Shown: positions 17,458 through 28,682, numbered from the stretch's first letter. The stretch is DNA of 64,000 bases from CAIWHR01 sp963788185 (GCA_963788185.1 CAWBGE010000013.1:62001-126000), one strand, 5' to 3'. Program-made: numbers and translations. Notes: generated by a model not told the origin, from the sequence alone.

Positions 17458-20400
17458 ATGCAACTGCCGGAAATCTGCATCAAGCGCCCGGTCCTTGCGA
17501 CGGTGCTCTCGTTCGTCATCCTGCTCATCGGGATGATCTCGTACACGCGGCTGTCGGTGCGCGAGTACCCGCGCATCGACGAGCCCATCGTCAGTGTCGC
17601 GGTGACTTATCGCGGCGCGTCGGCCGAGGTTGTCGAGTCGCAGGTCACCAAGCCGCTGGAGGACTCGCTCGCGGGCATCGAGGGCGTCGAGCTGATGACC
17701 TCGCAGAGCCGTTCCGAGACGTCGCGCATCAACGTCCGTTTCACGCTCAAGCGTGATCCCGATTCGGCGGCCGCCGACGTCCGCGACAAGGTGGCGCGGG
17801 CACGCGGCAAGCTGCCGGACACGATCGACGAGCCCATCATCGCCAAGGTCGAGGCGGACTCGCAGCCCGTCATCTACATCGCTGTCGAGGCGGGCTCGCT
17901 GTCGTCGCTCGAGGCGTCCGACTACGTCAAGCGCTACATCCAGCCGCGCCTTTCGGTGCTGCCGGGCGCGGCGGACGTGCGCATCTTCGGCGAGCGGCAG
18001 ATCTCGATGCGCGTCAATCTGGACCGGTCGCGTCTGGCCGGATACAAGCTGACGGTGCAGGACGTCGAGGACGCCATCCGTCGCCAGAACGCCGAAATTC
18101 CCGCCGGCCGGATCGAATCGCAATCGCGCGAGTTCACCGTCGTTGCCGAGACCGACCTGCGCTCGGCCGAGCAGTTCAACAGCATCATCATCGCCAACGT
18201 CGGCGGTTACCCGGTGCGGCTGCGCGACGTGGGTTCCGCAGCGATCGGCGCGATCAACGAACGCACGATCTCGCGCTTCAACGGCAAGCCGTCGCTGAAC
18301 ATCGGCGTGATCAAGCAGGCCGTCGCCAACCCGCTCGACCTGTCGACGGCGGTGCGTGCGGAAGTCGAGAAGATCAACCCCGGCCTGCCCACCGGCATGA
18401 GGCTGGTCGTGGCCTACGACACCTCGGTGTTCATCGACCGCTCGATCAAATCGGTGTTCGAGACGATTGTCGAGGCCATCGTCCTGGTCGTGCTGGTGAT
18501 CTTCTTCTTCCTCCGCAGCCTGCGGGCGACGCTGATTCCGATCGTGACGATTCCCGTCGCGCTCGTCGGCGCGTTCGGGTTGATGTACCTGTTCAATTTC
18601 ACCATCAATACGCTGACGCTGCTGGCGATGGTGCTGGCGATAGGCCTCGTCGTGGACGACGCGATCGTCATGCTGGAGAACATCTTCCGCCACATCGAGG
18701 AAGGTATCCCGCGCCGGCAGGCGGCAATCCAGGGAGCGAAGGAAATCGGTTTCGCGATCGTCGCGATGACGCTGACGCTGGCGTCGGTATTTGCTCCGCT
18801 GGCCTTTGCCACCGGGCGCACGGGCCGGTTGTTCATCGAGTTCGCGTTGACGCTTGCCGGCGCGGTGATGGTGTCCGGATTCGTCGCGCTGACGCTGACG
18901 CCGATGATGTGCTCGCTGCTGCTGCGTCATCAGGAGCGGCACTCGTGGGTCTACAATTTCATCGAGCGGGGCCTCGACGCGGTGACGCAAGGCTATCGGC
19001 GGCTGTTGACGGCGGCGTTGCATGCGCGCTGGCTGGTGTTCATCCTCTGGCTGGGAGTGGGCATTCTGGGCGCCGTGTTCTTCTCGCTGCTCAAGGCCGA
19101 GTTGGCGCCGATCGAGGATCGCGGTGTCGTTTTCGGCACCGTCACGGCACCGCAGGGTTCGACGCCGCAGTACACCGCCGACCAGATCCGGCCGGTCGAG
19201 GAATTCTATTCGCAGATTCCGGAGGCGATGGCCTACACCGCCATCTCCGGCTTCCCGACGGTCGTCGACGGCAATGCGGTGTTGCGGCTAAAGCCCTGGG
19301 AGGAGCGCACGCGCAAGCAGCAGCAGATCGCCGATTCGCTGCGGCCCAAGTTCGCGTCGATCCCGGGGGCGATCGCATTTCCAATCAACCCGCCGTCGCT
19401 GGGACAGTCGTTCCGCTCTACGCCGATCGAGTACGTGGTGATGTCGCAGGTGCCCTATCTCGAGCTGCAGCGGATCGTCGACCGTTTCCTCGACGAGGCG
19501 CGCAAGTATCCCGGTGTGGCCAACCTGCAGACCGACCTGCGGCTGAACACGCCGGAAGTGCGCGTGACCATCAACCGCGACAAGCTCTCCGACATCGGCG
19601 TGCCCGTCGACACGGTGGGCCGCACGCTCGAGACGATGCTCGGGGGCCGCCAGGTGACGCGTTTCAAGCGCGACGGTGAGCAGTACGACGTCATCGTCCA
19701 GGTGGCGCCGGTGGATCGTTCGACGCCCGCCGACATCAGCGACACCTACGTTCGCGCCCGCGACGGCGGGATGGTGCAGCTGTCCAACCTGGTCGACATC
19801 CGCGAAGGCGTGGCGCCACAGTCGCTCAACCACTTCAACCGGCTGCGCGCGGTCAAGGTCACGGCGACGCTGGCGCCCGGCTACGCGATCGGCGAAGCCC
19901 TCGCCGCCATGGACGAGGCCGCGAAGCGCGCGCTTCCCAACACTGCGCAAACCGATCTCGACGGGCAGTCGCGCGAATTCCGTTCGTCGGGGGGCGAGAT
20001 CTACTTCACGTTCGTGCTGGCGTTGTTCTTCATCTATCTGGTGCTGGCGGCGCAGTTCGAGAGCTTCGTCAATCCGTTCGTGATCATGCTGAGCGTCCCG
20101 CTGTCGATGACCGGCGCGCTGCTCACGCTGTGGCTCACCGGCGGCACGCTCAACATCTACAGTCAGGTGGGGCTGGTGACGCTGGTCGGGCTCATCACCA
20201 AGCACGGGATCCTGATCGTCGAGTTCAGCAACCAGTTGCGCGCCAAGGGCCAGGCGATGATCCCGGCGGTCATCGATGCCGCCACGCTGCGGCTGCGACC
20301 GATCCTGATGACCACCGGCGCGATGGTGCTGGGCGCGGTGCCGCTGGCGCTGGCGACCGGTGCCGGCGCGGAATCACGGACGCAGATCGGCTGGGTGATC

Positions 20401-20544
20401 GTCGGCGGGATGACGTTCGGGACGTTCCTGACGCTCTTCGTCGTGCCGACCGCCTACACGCTGTTGGCCGGGAAGCATCCGGCCGCAGATGAGGTGCCGG
20501 CACCTGCGCTCGGCGCCGTGCCGCGGCCTGGTGAGGCGGACTGA
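17458..20544 (+). CDS. RND multidrug efflux permease (HAE-1 / AcrB family)
   Basis: Proton-driven inner-membrane exporter, 1028 residues, twelve membrane segments with two large periplasmic loops. The proton relay pair is present in GLVVDDAIVMLENIFRH (TM4). The N-terminus LPEICIKRPVLATVLSFVIL is typical of the MexF/MdtB-like group, and FFFLRSLRATLIPIVTIPVA is the family's TM2-TM3 region. The second half repeats the fold (FFIYLVLAAQFESFVNPFVI). Transcribed with the adaptor gene. Substrate range cannot be read from sequence. Confidence 0.95.
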   Translation: MQLPEICIKRPVLATVLSFVILLIGMISYTRLSVREYPRIDEPIVSVAVTYRGASAEVVESQVTKPLEDSLAGIEGVELMTSQSRSETSRINVRFTLKRDPDSAAADVRDKVARARGKLPDTIDEPIIAKVEADSQPVIYIAVEAGSLSSLEASDYVKRYIQPRLSVLPGAADVRIFGERQISMRVNLDRSRLAGYKLTVQDVEDAIRRQNAEIPAGRIESQSREFTVVAETDLRSAEQFNSIIIANVGGYPVRLRDVGSAAIGAINERTISRFNGKPSLNIGVIKQAVANPLDLSTAVRAEVEKINPGLPTGMRLVVAYDTSVFIDRSIKSVFETIVEAIVLVVLVIFFFLRSLRATLIPIVTIPVALVGAFGLMYLFNFTINTLTLLAMVLAIGLVVDDAIVMLENIFRHIEEGIPRRQAAIQGAKEIGFAIVAMTLTLASVFAPLAFATGRTGRLFIEFALTLAGAVMVSGFVALTLTPMMCSLLLRHQERHSWVYNFIERGLDAVTQGYRRLLTAALHARWLVFILWLGVGILGAVFFSLLKAELAPIEDRGVVFGTVTAPQGSTPQYTADQIRPVEEFYSQIPEAMAYTAISGFPTVVDGNAVLRLKPWEERTRKQQQIADSLRPKFASIPGAIAFPINPPSLGQSFRSTPIEYVVMSQVPYLELQRIVDRFLDEARKYPGVANLQTDLRLNTPEVRVTINRDKLSDIGVPVDTVGRTLETMLGGRQVTRFKRDGEQYDVIVQVAPVDRSTPADISDTYVRARDGGMVQLSNLVDIREGVAPQSLNHFNRLRAVKVTATLAPGYAIGEALAAMDEAAKRALPNTAQTDLDGQSREFRSSGGEIYFTFVLALFFIYLVLAAQFESFVNPFVIMLSVPLSMTGALLTLWLTGGTLNIYSQVGLVTLVGLITKHGILIVEFSNQLRAKGQAMIPAVIDAATLRLRPILMTTGAMVLGAVPLALATGAGAESRTQIGWVIVGGMTFGTFLTLFVVPTAYTLLAGKHPAADEVPAPALGAVPRPGEAD

Positions 20545-20580
20545 AACTCCGGCGATACCTTCGCCGCCGGCACGACACCT

Positions 20581-21579
20581 TCAGACTTCTATTCGCGCGC
20601 CGGTGTCCTTGTCGAAATAGTGGCGGTGCGCGTCGTCGAAGCGCAACGGCAGCTTGCCCTCGGTGACGTGCACGGTGGCGGGCAGGCGGGCGATCATCAT
20701 CGTGCCTTCGATCTTGCCGTGCGCCAGCGTGTCGGCGCCCAGCGGCTCGACCAGCGCGATGTCGGCGGTGAAGTTCGCCTCGGCCGGTGCGCAGGGCATC
20801 AGGTGCTCGGGCCGCACGCCCAGCAGGACGTCGCGGGTGCCGAGCTTGGCCGGCAGCAGGTTCATCGGCGGCGAGCCGATGAAGCCGGCGACAAAAGTCG
20901 TCGCCGGTTTTTCGTAGACCTCGATTGGCGCTCCGATCTGCTCGGCGCGGCCGGCGTTCATCACGATCATCCGGTGCGCCAGCGTCATTGCCTCGACCTG
21001 GTCGTGGGTGACGTAGAGGCTGGTCGTGCCCAATCGGCGGTGCAGCGCCTGCAGTTCGACCCGCATCTGCACGCGCAGCTTCGCGTCGAGGTTCGACAAC
21101 GGCTCGTCGAACAGGAACACCGCGGGCTCGCGCACGATCGCGCGGCCCATCGCCACGCGCTGCCGCTGGCCGCCGGAGAGCTCGCGCGGCTTGCGGTCGA
21201 GGTAGGTGCCGAGCTCGAGGATCTCGGCGGCGCGCTGCACGCGCTTCTCGATGTCGGCGGTGGACATCTTGCGGATCTTGAGGCCGTAGGCCATGTTCTG
21301 CCGCACCGACATGTGCGGGTACAGCGCGTAGTTCTGGAACACCATCGCGATGTCGCGGTCCATCGGCTCGATGTCGTTGACGACGCGGCTGCCGATCGAG
21401 ATCTCGCCCGAGCTGATGCGCTCGAGCCCGGCGACCATCCGCAGCAGCGTCGACTTGCCGCAACCCGACGGGCCGACGATCACTACGAACTCGCCGTCGT
21501 CGACGTCCATGGTCACGCCATGGATCACCTTGACCGCGCCGAAGTTCTTCTTGACATCGCGAAAGGACACGCCAGCCAT
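20581..21579 (-). CDS. ugpC: sn-Glycerol-3-phosphate ABC transporter ATPase
   Basis: ATP-binding subunit of the Ugp importer, 332 residues, cytoplasmic. Walker A GPSGCGKST, Q-loop FQNYALYPHM, signature LSGGQRQRVAMGRAI, Walker B VFLFDEPLSNLDAK and switch His in YVTHDQVEAM are all intact. A C-terminal TOBE-type regulatory domain follows (VLLGVRPEHL). This is the CUT1 ATPase class (UgpC/MalK). It is the last gene of the ugpBAEC unit, starting 4 bases after the ugpE stop. MalK-like ATPases of CUT1 systems can be shared, but the cluster makes UgpC the best call. Confidence 0.92.
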   Translation of the reverse strand: MAGVSFRDVKKNFGAVKVIHGVTMDVDDGEFVVIVGPSGCGKSTLLRMVAGLERISSGEISIGSRVVNDIEPMDRDIAMVFQNYALYPHMSVRQNMAYGLKIRKMSTADIEKRVQRAAEILELGTYLDRKPRELSGGQRQRVAMGRAIVREPAVFLFDEPLSNLDAKLRVQMRVELQALHRRLGTTSLYVTHDQVEAMTLAHRMIVMNAGRAEQIGAPIEVYEKPATTFVAGFIGSPPMNLLPAKLGTRDVLLGVRPEHLMPCAPAEANFTADIALVEPLGADTLAHGKIEGTMMIARLPATVHVTEGKLPLRFDDAHRHYFDKDTGARIEV

Positions 21580-21583
21580 TGTT

Positions 21584-22459
21584 CTATTTCTCCGTTTCGA
21601 CGAGACCCTTGACGAACCACTTCTGCATCAGCATGACGACCATCGCCGGCGGAAGCAGCGCGAGCATCGCGGTGGCCATCACAAGGTGCCATTCGGTGAG
21701 CGCATCGCCGCCGGTGATCATCCGCTTGATGCCGATGACAGTCGTGTACATCGACTCGTCGGTGGTGATGAGCAGCGGCCACAGGTACTGGTTCCAGCCG
21801 TAGATGAACTGGATGACGAACAGCGCGGCCATGCTGGTCTTGGACAGCGGCAGCAGGATGTCGACAAAGAATCGCATCGGCCCGGCGCCGTCGATGCGTG
21901 CGGCTTCGGCGAGTTCGTCGGGGATGGTCATGAAGAACTGGCGGAACAGGAAGGTCGCCGTGGCCGACGCGATCAGCGGCAACGTGAGCCCGGCGTAGGA
22001 GTTGAGGATGCCGAGGTCCGCTGCCACCTTGAACGTCGGGATGATCCGCACTTCCACCGGCAGCATCAGGGTGACGAAGATCATCCAGAAGATGAAATTG
22101 CGCAGCGGGAATTTGAAATAGACGATCGCGAAGGCGGAGATGATCGAGATCGAGATCTTGCCCAGCGGAATCACCAGCGCCACCACCAGGCTGTTCAGCA
22201 TCATCCGGCCCACGGGCGCCGCCGCGCCGCGCTGCGATCCGGCGGTCAGCACCTGCGTGTAGTTGTTCCAAAACTGGTCGCCCGGGACGAGCGGCATCGG
22301 CACCGACAGGATCTGCTCCAGCGTCAGTGTTGACGCGACGAACGTGATGTAAAGCGGGAAGGCGACCAGCAGCACGCCGACGACAAGGATCGCGTGCGAA
22401 AAGAACGTCAGCCAGGGCCGGTTCTCGACCATCCCGGGCGGCGGGGACGAGAAGTTCAT
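21584..22459 (-). CDS. ugpE: sn-Glycerol-3-phosphate ABC transporter permease UgpE
   Basis: 291-residue inner-membrane permease with six predicted helices. The EAA loop that contacts the ATPase reads ELAEAARIDGAGPMRFF. Other landmarks are FPLYITFVASTLTLEQIL near the N-terminus and NQYLWPLLITTDESMYTT near the C-terminus. Its ATG shares one base with the ugpA stop (TGATG), so translation is coupled. Together with UgpA it forms the membrane channel for glycerol-3-phosphate or glycerophosphodiesters. Confidence 0.93.
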   Translation of the reverse strand: MNFSSPPPGMVENRPWLTFFSHAILVVGVLLVAFPLYITFVASTLTLEQILSVPMPLVPGDQFWNNYTQVLTAGSQRGAAAPVGRMMLNSLVVALVIPLGKISISIISAFAIVYFKFPLRNFIFWMIFVTLMLPVEVRIIPTFKVAADLGILNSYAGLTLPLIASATATFLFRQFFMTIPDELAEAARIDGAGPMRFFVDILLPLSKTSMAALFVIQFIYGWNQYLWPLLITTDESMYTTVIGIKRMITGGDALTEWHLVMATAMLALLPPAMVVMLMQKWFVKGLVETEK

Positions 22460-23346
22460 CAGTAGTGCACCTTGCGCTCGATGAAGCGGAACTGGACGAC
22501 GGTGAGTGCGATGACGATGATCATCAGGATCACCGACTGCGCCGACGAGCCGCCGAGGTCGGCCGACTTCACGCCGTCGTGGTAGACCTTGTAGACGAGG
22601 ATGTTGGTCGCACCTGCCGGGCCGCCCTGCGTCGTCGCATCGATGACGCCGAAGGTGTCGAAGAACGCATAGACGATGTTGATGACCAGCAGGAAGAACG
22701 TCGTCGGCGTCAGCAGCGGGAACACGACGGTCCAGAAGCGCCGGATCGGTCCGGCGCCATCGATCGCCGCGGCCTCGATCATCGACTTCGGCACCGACTG
22801 CAGTCCGGCGAGAAAGAACAGGAAGTTGTAGCTGATCTGCTTCCAGATCGATGCGACGACCACCAGGATCATCGCCTGGTCGCCGCGCAGCACCCAGTTC
22901 CACTGGATGCCGATCTGCTTCAGCGCGAAGGTGATGATGCCGACCGACGGTGCGAACAGGAAAGCGAAGATCACGCCGGCGACCGCGGACGCGACCGCAT
23001 ACGGCCAGATCAGGAACGTCTTGTAACCCATGGCGCCGTGGATCACCCGGTTGGCCATCGTCGCCAGCAGCAGCGAGATCGAGATGCCGATGGTCGACAC
23101 CAGGATGCTGAACGTCGCGGTGATCTGGAACGACTCCAGGTACCGAGGATCGTGGAACAGCTCGACAAAGTTGCGCAGGCCGACGAATTCGGTCTGCAGC
23201 CCGAACGCGTCCTGCAACTGGAACGAGTACCAGGCCGCCTGGAACGCCGGCCAGAAAAAGAAGATGACGGTGATCGCGATCTGCGGGGCGACCAGCAGAT
23301 AGGGCAGCCACGCCGAACGGAAGACGACCCGTTTTTCCGTTGCCAT
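22459..23346 (-). CDS. ugpA: sn-Glycerol-3-phosphate ABC transporter permease UgpA
   Basis: 295-residue inner-membrane permease of the MalF/UgpA class with six hydrophobic segments. The cytoplasmic EAA loop is SMIEAAAIDGAGPIRRFW. The N-terminus FRSAWLPYLLVAPQIAITVI is typical of UgpA. Overlaps ugpE by one base and lies 69 bases downstream of ugpB, so the four genes ugpB-A-E-C form one operon on the minus strand. Confidence 0.93.
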   Translation of the reverse strand: MATEKRVVFRSAWLPYLLVAPQIAITVIFFFWPAFQAAWYSFQLQDAFGLQTEFVGLRNFVELFHDPRYLESFQITATFSILVSTIGISISLLLATMANRVIHGAMGYKTFLIWPYAVASAVAGVIFAFLFAPSVGIITFALKQIGIQWNWVLRGDQAMILVVVASIWKQISYNFLFFLAGLQSVPKSMIEAAAIDGAGPIRRFWTVVFPLLTPTTFFLLVINIVYAFFDTFGVIDATTQGGPAGATNILVYKVYHDGVKSADLGGSSAQSVILMIIVIALTVVQFRFIERKVHY

Positions 23347-23415
23347 GGGGGCGTTGGGGTGGAGAGGGGCAAAGAAAGGGAGGCGGAAGCTGTATGCTCC
23401 CGCCCCCCCGGGTGG

Positions 23416-24729
23416 TTACTTGTTGGCCGCCTCGAACTTGCGCAGGATTTCGTTGCCGCGCTTGACCGCCTGGTCGAGCGCCGTCTTGGCGTCCTTCTTG
23501 CCGGCGAAGACCGATTCCATCTCTTCCTCGATCACTTCGCGACCCTGGACGAAGTTGCCGAAACGCAGGCCCTTGGAGTTAGCAGTCGGCGCCTTGTTGT
23601 TGAGCTGCCGGATCGCCATGTCGGTACCGGGATTCTTGTCGTAGAAGCCGGCCTTCTTGGTGGCCTCGAAAGCCGCGTAGGTGATCGGCACGTAGCCGGT
23701 TCCCTGGTGCCACGCGGTTTGGACGGGCGTCGTCGAGACGTACGACAGGAACTTGGTCACGCCCTTGTATTCTGCCGGCTTCTTGCCGCTCATCACCCAG
23801 AGCGTGGCGCCGCCGATGATCGAATTCTGCGGGGCGCCCTCGATGGTGTGGTTGTAGGGCAGGAAGTTGACCGAGAAGTCGAACTTGGCGTTCTTGCGGA
23901 TGTTGCCCTGCGCCGCGGAGCTCGACGTCAGCATCGCGCACTCGCCGCTGAAAAATCGCGCTTCGCCCTGGTTGGTGCGGCCGGAATAGGTGAACCAGCC
24001 CTTCTTGGCGTAATCGGCGAGCATGTTGATGTGCGCGACGTGGTGGGGCGAGTTGATCTTGAACTCGGTGTCGAGGCCATCGAAGCCGTTCGACTTGGTG
24101 GCGATCGGCAGGTTGTGCCAGGCGCTGAAGTTCTCGATGTGGACCCACGATGGCCAGCCGGTCGTGTACACGCACTCCTGGCCGGATGCCTTGAGCTTCG
24201 CCGCCGCGACCGCGAACTCGGCCCAGGTCTTGGGCGCCTTTTCGGGATCGATCCCCGCTTTTTTGAACGCGTCCTTGTTGATGTAAAACATGGGCGTCGA
24301 ACTGTTGAACGGCATCGACAGCATGTTGCCCTTGCTGTCCGTGTAGTAGCCGGCGACCGCCGAAAGGTAGTTCTTCGGGTCGAAGGGCTCGTTGGCTTCC
24401 TTCATCATCTGGTAGACGGGCTTGATTGCGCCCTTGGCCGACATCATCGTCGCCGTGCCGACTTCGAACACCTGCAGGATGTGCGGCGCGTTGCCGGCGC
24501 GGAATGCGGCGATCGCCGCCGTCATCGACTCGGGGTAGGTGCCCTTGAAGATCGGCACGACCTTGTAGTCCTTCTGGCTCGCATTGAAGCCGTTGGCGAT
24601 GTCGTTGACGCGGTCGCCCAGCGCGCCGGTCATCGAGTGCCACCACTGGATTTCGGTTTGCGCCTGAGCGGCGGACGCGCCGAGCATGCCAATGGCGAAC
24701 GCCGTGGCAGTAAGTGCTTGGAAACGCAT
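23416..24729 (-). CDS. ugpB: sn-Glycerol-3-phosphate-binding protein
   Basis: Periplasmic binding protein of the Ugp importer, 437 residues. The signal peptide MRFQALTATAFAIGMLGASA is cleaved near AQAQ. The mature start TEIQWWHSMTGALGDRVND and the segment FKGTYPESMTAAIAAFRAG are diagnostic for UgpB rather than a sugar receptor, as is TGWPSWVHIENFSAWHNLP. AGGAG lies 6 to 10 bases before ATG 24729. First gene of the operon; the divergent gene is ugpQ, whose product makes the ligand from glycerophosphodiesters. Confidence 0.95.
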   Translation of the reverse strand: MRFQALTATAFAIGMLGASAAQAQTEIQWWHSMTGALGDRVNDIANGFNASQKDYKVVPIFKGTYPESMTAAIAAFRAGNAPHILQVFEVGTATMMSAKGAIKPVYQMMKEANEPFDPKNYLSAVAGYYTDSKGNMLSMPFNSSTPMFYINKDAFKKAGIDPEKAPKTWAEFAVAAAKLKASGQECVYTTGWPSWVHIENFSAWHNLPIATKSNGFDGLDTEFKINSPHHVAHINMLADYAKKGWFTYSGRTNQGEARFFSGECAMLTSSSAAQGNIRKNAKFDFSVNFLPYNHTIEGAPQNSIIGGATLWVMSGKKPAEYKGVTKFLSYVSTTPVQTAWHQGTGYVPITYAAFEATKKAGFYDKNPGTDMAIRQLNNKAPTANSKGLRFGNFVQGREVIEEEMESVFAGKKDAKTALDQAVKRGNEILRKFEAANK

Positions 24730-24952
24730 GGTATTCTCCTGAAGTGATGGCGGCTTGATGACATTTCCGACGATGGCGTCGGGCCGACTGTGCCGTCGGT
24801 AGGTGACTGCAAGTATAGCCTGAAGCAAAGCAGGTCCGTAGTGTCGATCGGGGCCTAACATATACGGTTGTTTGATCGAGGTCACAGAATTGTGCCTCCG
24901 GTTCGCCACCGAACCGTCGCGCACGCCACCCCAACCCACTCGTCGACCCACC

Positions 24953-25735
24953 ATGACTGCGAATCTCGCCCGTGACTGGCCCTATCCCCGCCTCGTTGCC
25001 CATCGCGGCGCCGGAAAACTCGCGCCCGAGAACACGCTGGCCTCGATGCGCCTGGGCCACGCCCATGGCTACCGGATGGTCGAGTTCGACGTCAAGCTCG
25101 CCGCCGACGGCGTGACGTTTCTGCTTCATGACGCGACGCTGGATCGAACGACCAGCGGCCGGGGCCGTGCCGACGCATCCACCTGGAGCGAACTGTCGCG
25201 CCTCGATGCCGGCGGCTGGCACTCGGCGCAGTATGCCGGAGAGCCCGTGCCGACGCTGGCGGCGATCGCGCGCTTTGCACGCACGCATGGCGTTGCCTGC
25301 AACATCGAGATCAAGCCCACGCCGGGACGCGAGCGGGAGACCGGCGCCGCGGTGGCGATCGATGCGCTGACGCTGTGGCGCGACGCCGAGATTCCGCCGC
25401 TGCTGTCGTCGTTTTCGGAAGTCGCGCTGGGCGCGGCCGCCGAAGTGGCGCCTGCGCTCCCGCGCGCGCTGCTGCTGGACAAGCTGCCGGGCGACTGGCT
25501 CTCGCGTCTCGAACGCCTGGATTGCGTCGCGCTGGACGCCAACCACAAGGCGCTGTCCGCGGAGGTCGTGCGTGCCGCGCACGACGCCGGTCGCCGCGTG
25601 CTCTGCTACACGCCCAACAATCCCGATCGCGTGCAGGAACTTGCCCACTGGGGCGTCGACGGCATCATCACCGATGCGGTCGACATCATCGCGCCGGATA
25701 GCCTGCCGCCGGCGCCGCCATTGGATTCCCGCTGA
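24953..25735 (+). CDS. ugpQ: Glycerophosphodiester phosphodiesterase
   Basis: 260-residue cytoplasmic GDPD-fold enzyme that hydrolyses glycerophosphodiesters to glycerol-3-phosphate and an alcohol. The catalytic features are VAHRGAGKLAPENTLASM (first His, Glu), EFDVKLAADG, the second His in LLHDATLDRTTSGRG, and NIEIKPTPGRERETG. A C-terminal GVDGIITDAVDI closes the barrel. ATG 24953 starts the conserved region 12 residues before the first His block. Divergent from ugpB with 223 bases between. In E. coli ugpQ is the last gene of the operon; here it is separated. Confidence 0.92.
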   Translation: MTANLARDWPYPRLVAHRGAGKLAPENTLASMRLGHAHGYRMVEFDVKLAADGVTFLLHDATLDRTTSGRGRADASTWSELSRLDAGGWHSAQYAGEPVPTLAAIARFARTHGVACNIEIKPTPGRERETGAAVAIDALTLWRDAEIPPLLSSFSEVALGAAAEVAPALPRALLLDKLPGDWLSRLERLDCVALDANHKALSAEVVRAAHDAGRRVLCYTPNNPDRVQELAHWGVDGIITDAVDIIAPDSLPPAPPLDSR

Positions 25736-25756
25736 ATCGCCGCTGCGCGCTATGGG

Positions 25757-26980
25757 CTACGCGTGCCGTGTGGCTACCGGGCGCACGATCTCGCGTTCGT
25801 CGATCGGCAGGTTGATGAGGCCGGCGACGATCCCCAGCGCGATCGACAGCCACCAGACGACATCGTAGCTGCCGGTCGTGTCGTACAGGCGTCCGCCCAG
25901 CCACGCGCCGAGGAAGCTCCCGATCTGGTGGCTGAAGAACGTCACGCCGGACAGCATGGCGAGATAGCGGACGCCGAACACGCCGGCGACGATGCCGTTG
26001 GTGGGCGGCACGGTGGACAGCCACAGCAGCCCCAGCGCCACCGCGAATGCGTACACGGTCAGCTGCGACAGCGGCAGCCAGACGAACAGCGCGATGACGA
26101 CGGCCCGCGCGAAGTAGATGGTCGACAGGATGTGCCGCTTGGGCATGCGGCTGCCGAGCCATCCGGTGGTGTAGGTACCGACGATGTTGAAGAGGCCGAT
26201 CAGCGCCAACGCGGTCACGGCGACGTGCGGTTGAAAGCCCTTGTCGGCAAGGTACGCCGGAAGGTGGACGCCGACGAACACCACCTGGAAGCCGCAGACG
26301 AAGAAGCCCACGGTGAGCAGCACGTAGCCGCGATGACCGAGCGCCTCGCGCATCGCGGCACCCGCCGATTGCTGGAATGCGTGCGCGGTTCCTTCGTGCT
26401 TCTCGACCAGGGCCGCGGCGAGCGGAACCATCAGCAGCCCGGCCGCTGCGAGTGCCAGCAGCGCGCCGTACCAACCGACGTGCGACAGCAGCCACTGCGT
26501 CGCCGGGAGCATCGCGAACTGCCCGAACGATCCCGCGGCCGCGGAAATCCCCAGCGCCATGCTGCGCTTCTCGGCCGGAAACTTCCGACCCAGCACACCC
26601 GCGACGACGCTGAACGTGACGCCGGACAGCCCGGCACCGATCAGCACGCCGCTGGTCAGCACCATGACCACCGGGGAGGTAGCGTGCGCCATCGACACCA
26701 GGCCCAGCACGTAGAGAACGGCGCCGATGACGACGATCCTGCCGGTGCCGTGCTTGTCGGCCAGCATACCGGTGAAAGGCTGGGTGGCACCCCAGACCAG
26801 GTTTTGCACCGCCATGGCCAGCGCGAAGGTCTCGCGGCCCCAGTGCAGATCGGCACTCATCGGCTGCAGGAAGAGTCCGAAGCCGTGGCGGATGCCCATC
26901 GCCAGGGTGAGGATGAGCCCGCCGCAGACGAGGACGGCGGTGGGGGTTCGCCAGTCGACGGTCTTTCGGTGGGCGGTCAA
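25757..26980 (-). CDS. MFS transporter, OFA/monocarboxylate-like
   Basis: 407-residue permease with about twelve hydrophobic segments. The start LTLAMGIRHGFGLFLQPMSA and the loop WGATQPFTGMLADKHGTGRI point to the oxalate:formate antiporter/MCT-like branch of the MFS. It is convergent with ugpQ (21 bases between stops) and lies downstream of glpK on the same strand, with the 73-nt structured repeat in the 154-base gap. An organic anion is a likely substrate; involvement in glycerol metabolism is possible from context only. Confidence 0.8.
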   Translation of the reverse strand: MTAHRKTVDWRTPTAVLVCGGLILTLAMGIRHGFGLFLQPMSADLHWGRETFALAMAVQNLVWGATQPFTGMLADKHGTGRIVVIGAVLYVLGLVSMAHATSPVVMVLTSGVLIGAGLSGVTFSVVAGVLGRKFPAEKRSMALGISAAAGSFGQFAMLPATQWLLSHVGWYGALLALAAAGLLMVPLAAALVEKHEGTAHAFQQSAGAAMREALGHRGYVLLTVGFFVCGFQVVFVGVHLPAYLADKGFQPHVAVTALALIGLFNIVGTYTTGWLGSRMPKRHILSTIYFARAVVIALFVWLPLSQLTVYAFAVALGLLWLSTVPPTNGIVAGVFGVRYLAMLSGVTFFSHQIGSFLGAWLGGRLYDTTGSYDVVWWLSIALGIVAGLINLPIDEREIVRPVATRHA

Positions 26981-27064
26981 GCAGCCTCCGTGGCGAGTCG
27001 GATTGCCTTCGCGCTCATGCCCGACGGCCTCCGCGCCGTTGGAGTTGATCGTGATGGCGGTGTG

Positions 27065-27134
27065 GTCGGCCGTCCCTGGGCAATCGCCTTGCCGTCGATC
27101 CCCGCGCGTCGCGCGGGGCCCCTCGCCGGATGGC

Positions 27135-27137
<3 letters not shown>
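27065..27137 (-). repeat. 73-nt structured repeat, copy A, starting at the glpK stop codon
   Basis: Read on the minus strand, the repeat starts with the TGA of glpK (27137-27135). It aligns without gaps over 73 bases with the copy at 47632-47704 (57 identical). An 8-bp stem, CCCCGCGC-GAC-GCGCGGGG, spans 27118-27100. The block GGGGATCGACGGCAAGGCGA is identical in both copies. In the stem, six substitutions separate the copies and every one keeps pairing, including two complete base-pair swaps. No T run follows, so it is not a standard terminator. See findings. Confidence 0.8.
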
Positions 27138-28613
<1,476 letters not shown>

Positions 28614-28654
28614 GGAAACGGGTTCCTCGGTGTCGGGGGGCGGCGCAGCGGCGG

Positions 28655-28682
28655 TTGCGGGCCCCGGCGGTCGCAGCATAAA
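28655..28682 (+). promoter_or_regulatory. Possible sigma70 promoter for DUF2889-sucCD
   Basis: TTGCGG (28655-28660) and CATAAA (28677-28682) are 16 bases apart in the 145-base gap between divergent glpK and the DUF2889 gene. Spacing is slightly short and the hexamers are moderate. It is the only candidate I see for the sucCD transcription unit. Confidence 0.3.

Noticed and set aside
16231..19023. Long antisense frame over the RND adaptor and permease genes
   Set aside because: Composition is Arg/His/Gln-rich and no family is recognised, as in typical antisense shadows of GC-rich genes.
20546..20575. CCGGCG ... CGCCGG hairpin after the RND gene as a terminator
   Set aside because: The stem is imperfect and no T run follows on either strand.
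24741..24765. Pho-box-like ATGTCAT-CAAG-CCGCCAT upstream of ugpB (minus strand)
   Set aside because: 11 of 14 bases match, but it lies directly before the ribosome binding site, leaving no room for a -10 and start site. Probably chance.
24872..24885. FNR-like TTGATCGAGGTCAC upstream of ugpQ
   Set aside because: The left half is perfect but the right half is weak, and glycerophosphodiesterase has no known oxygen control; too uncertain to report.
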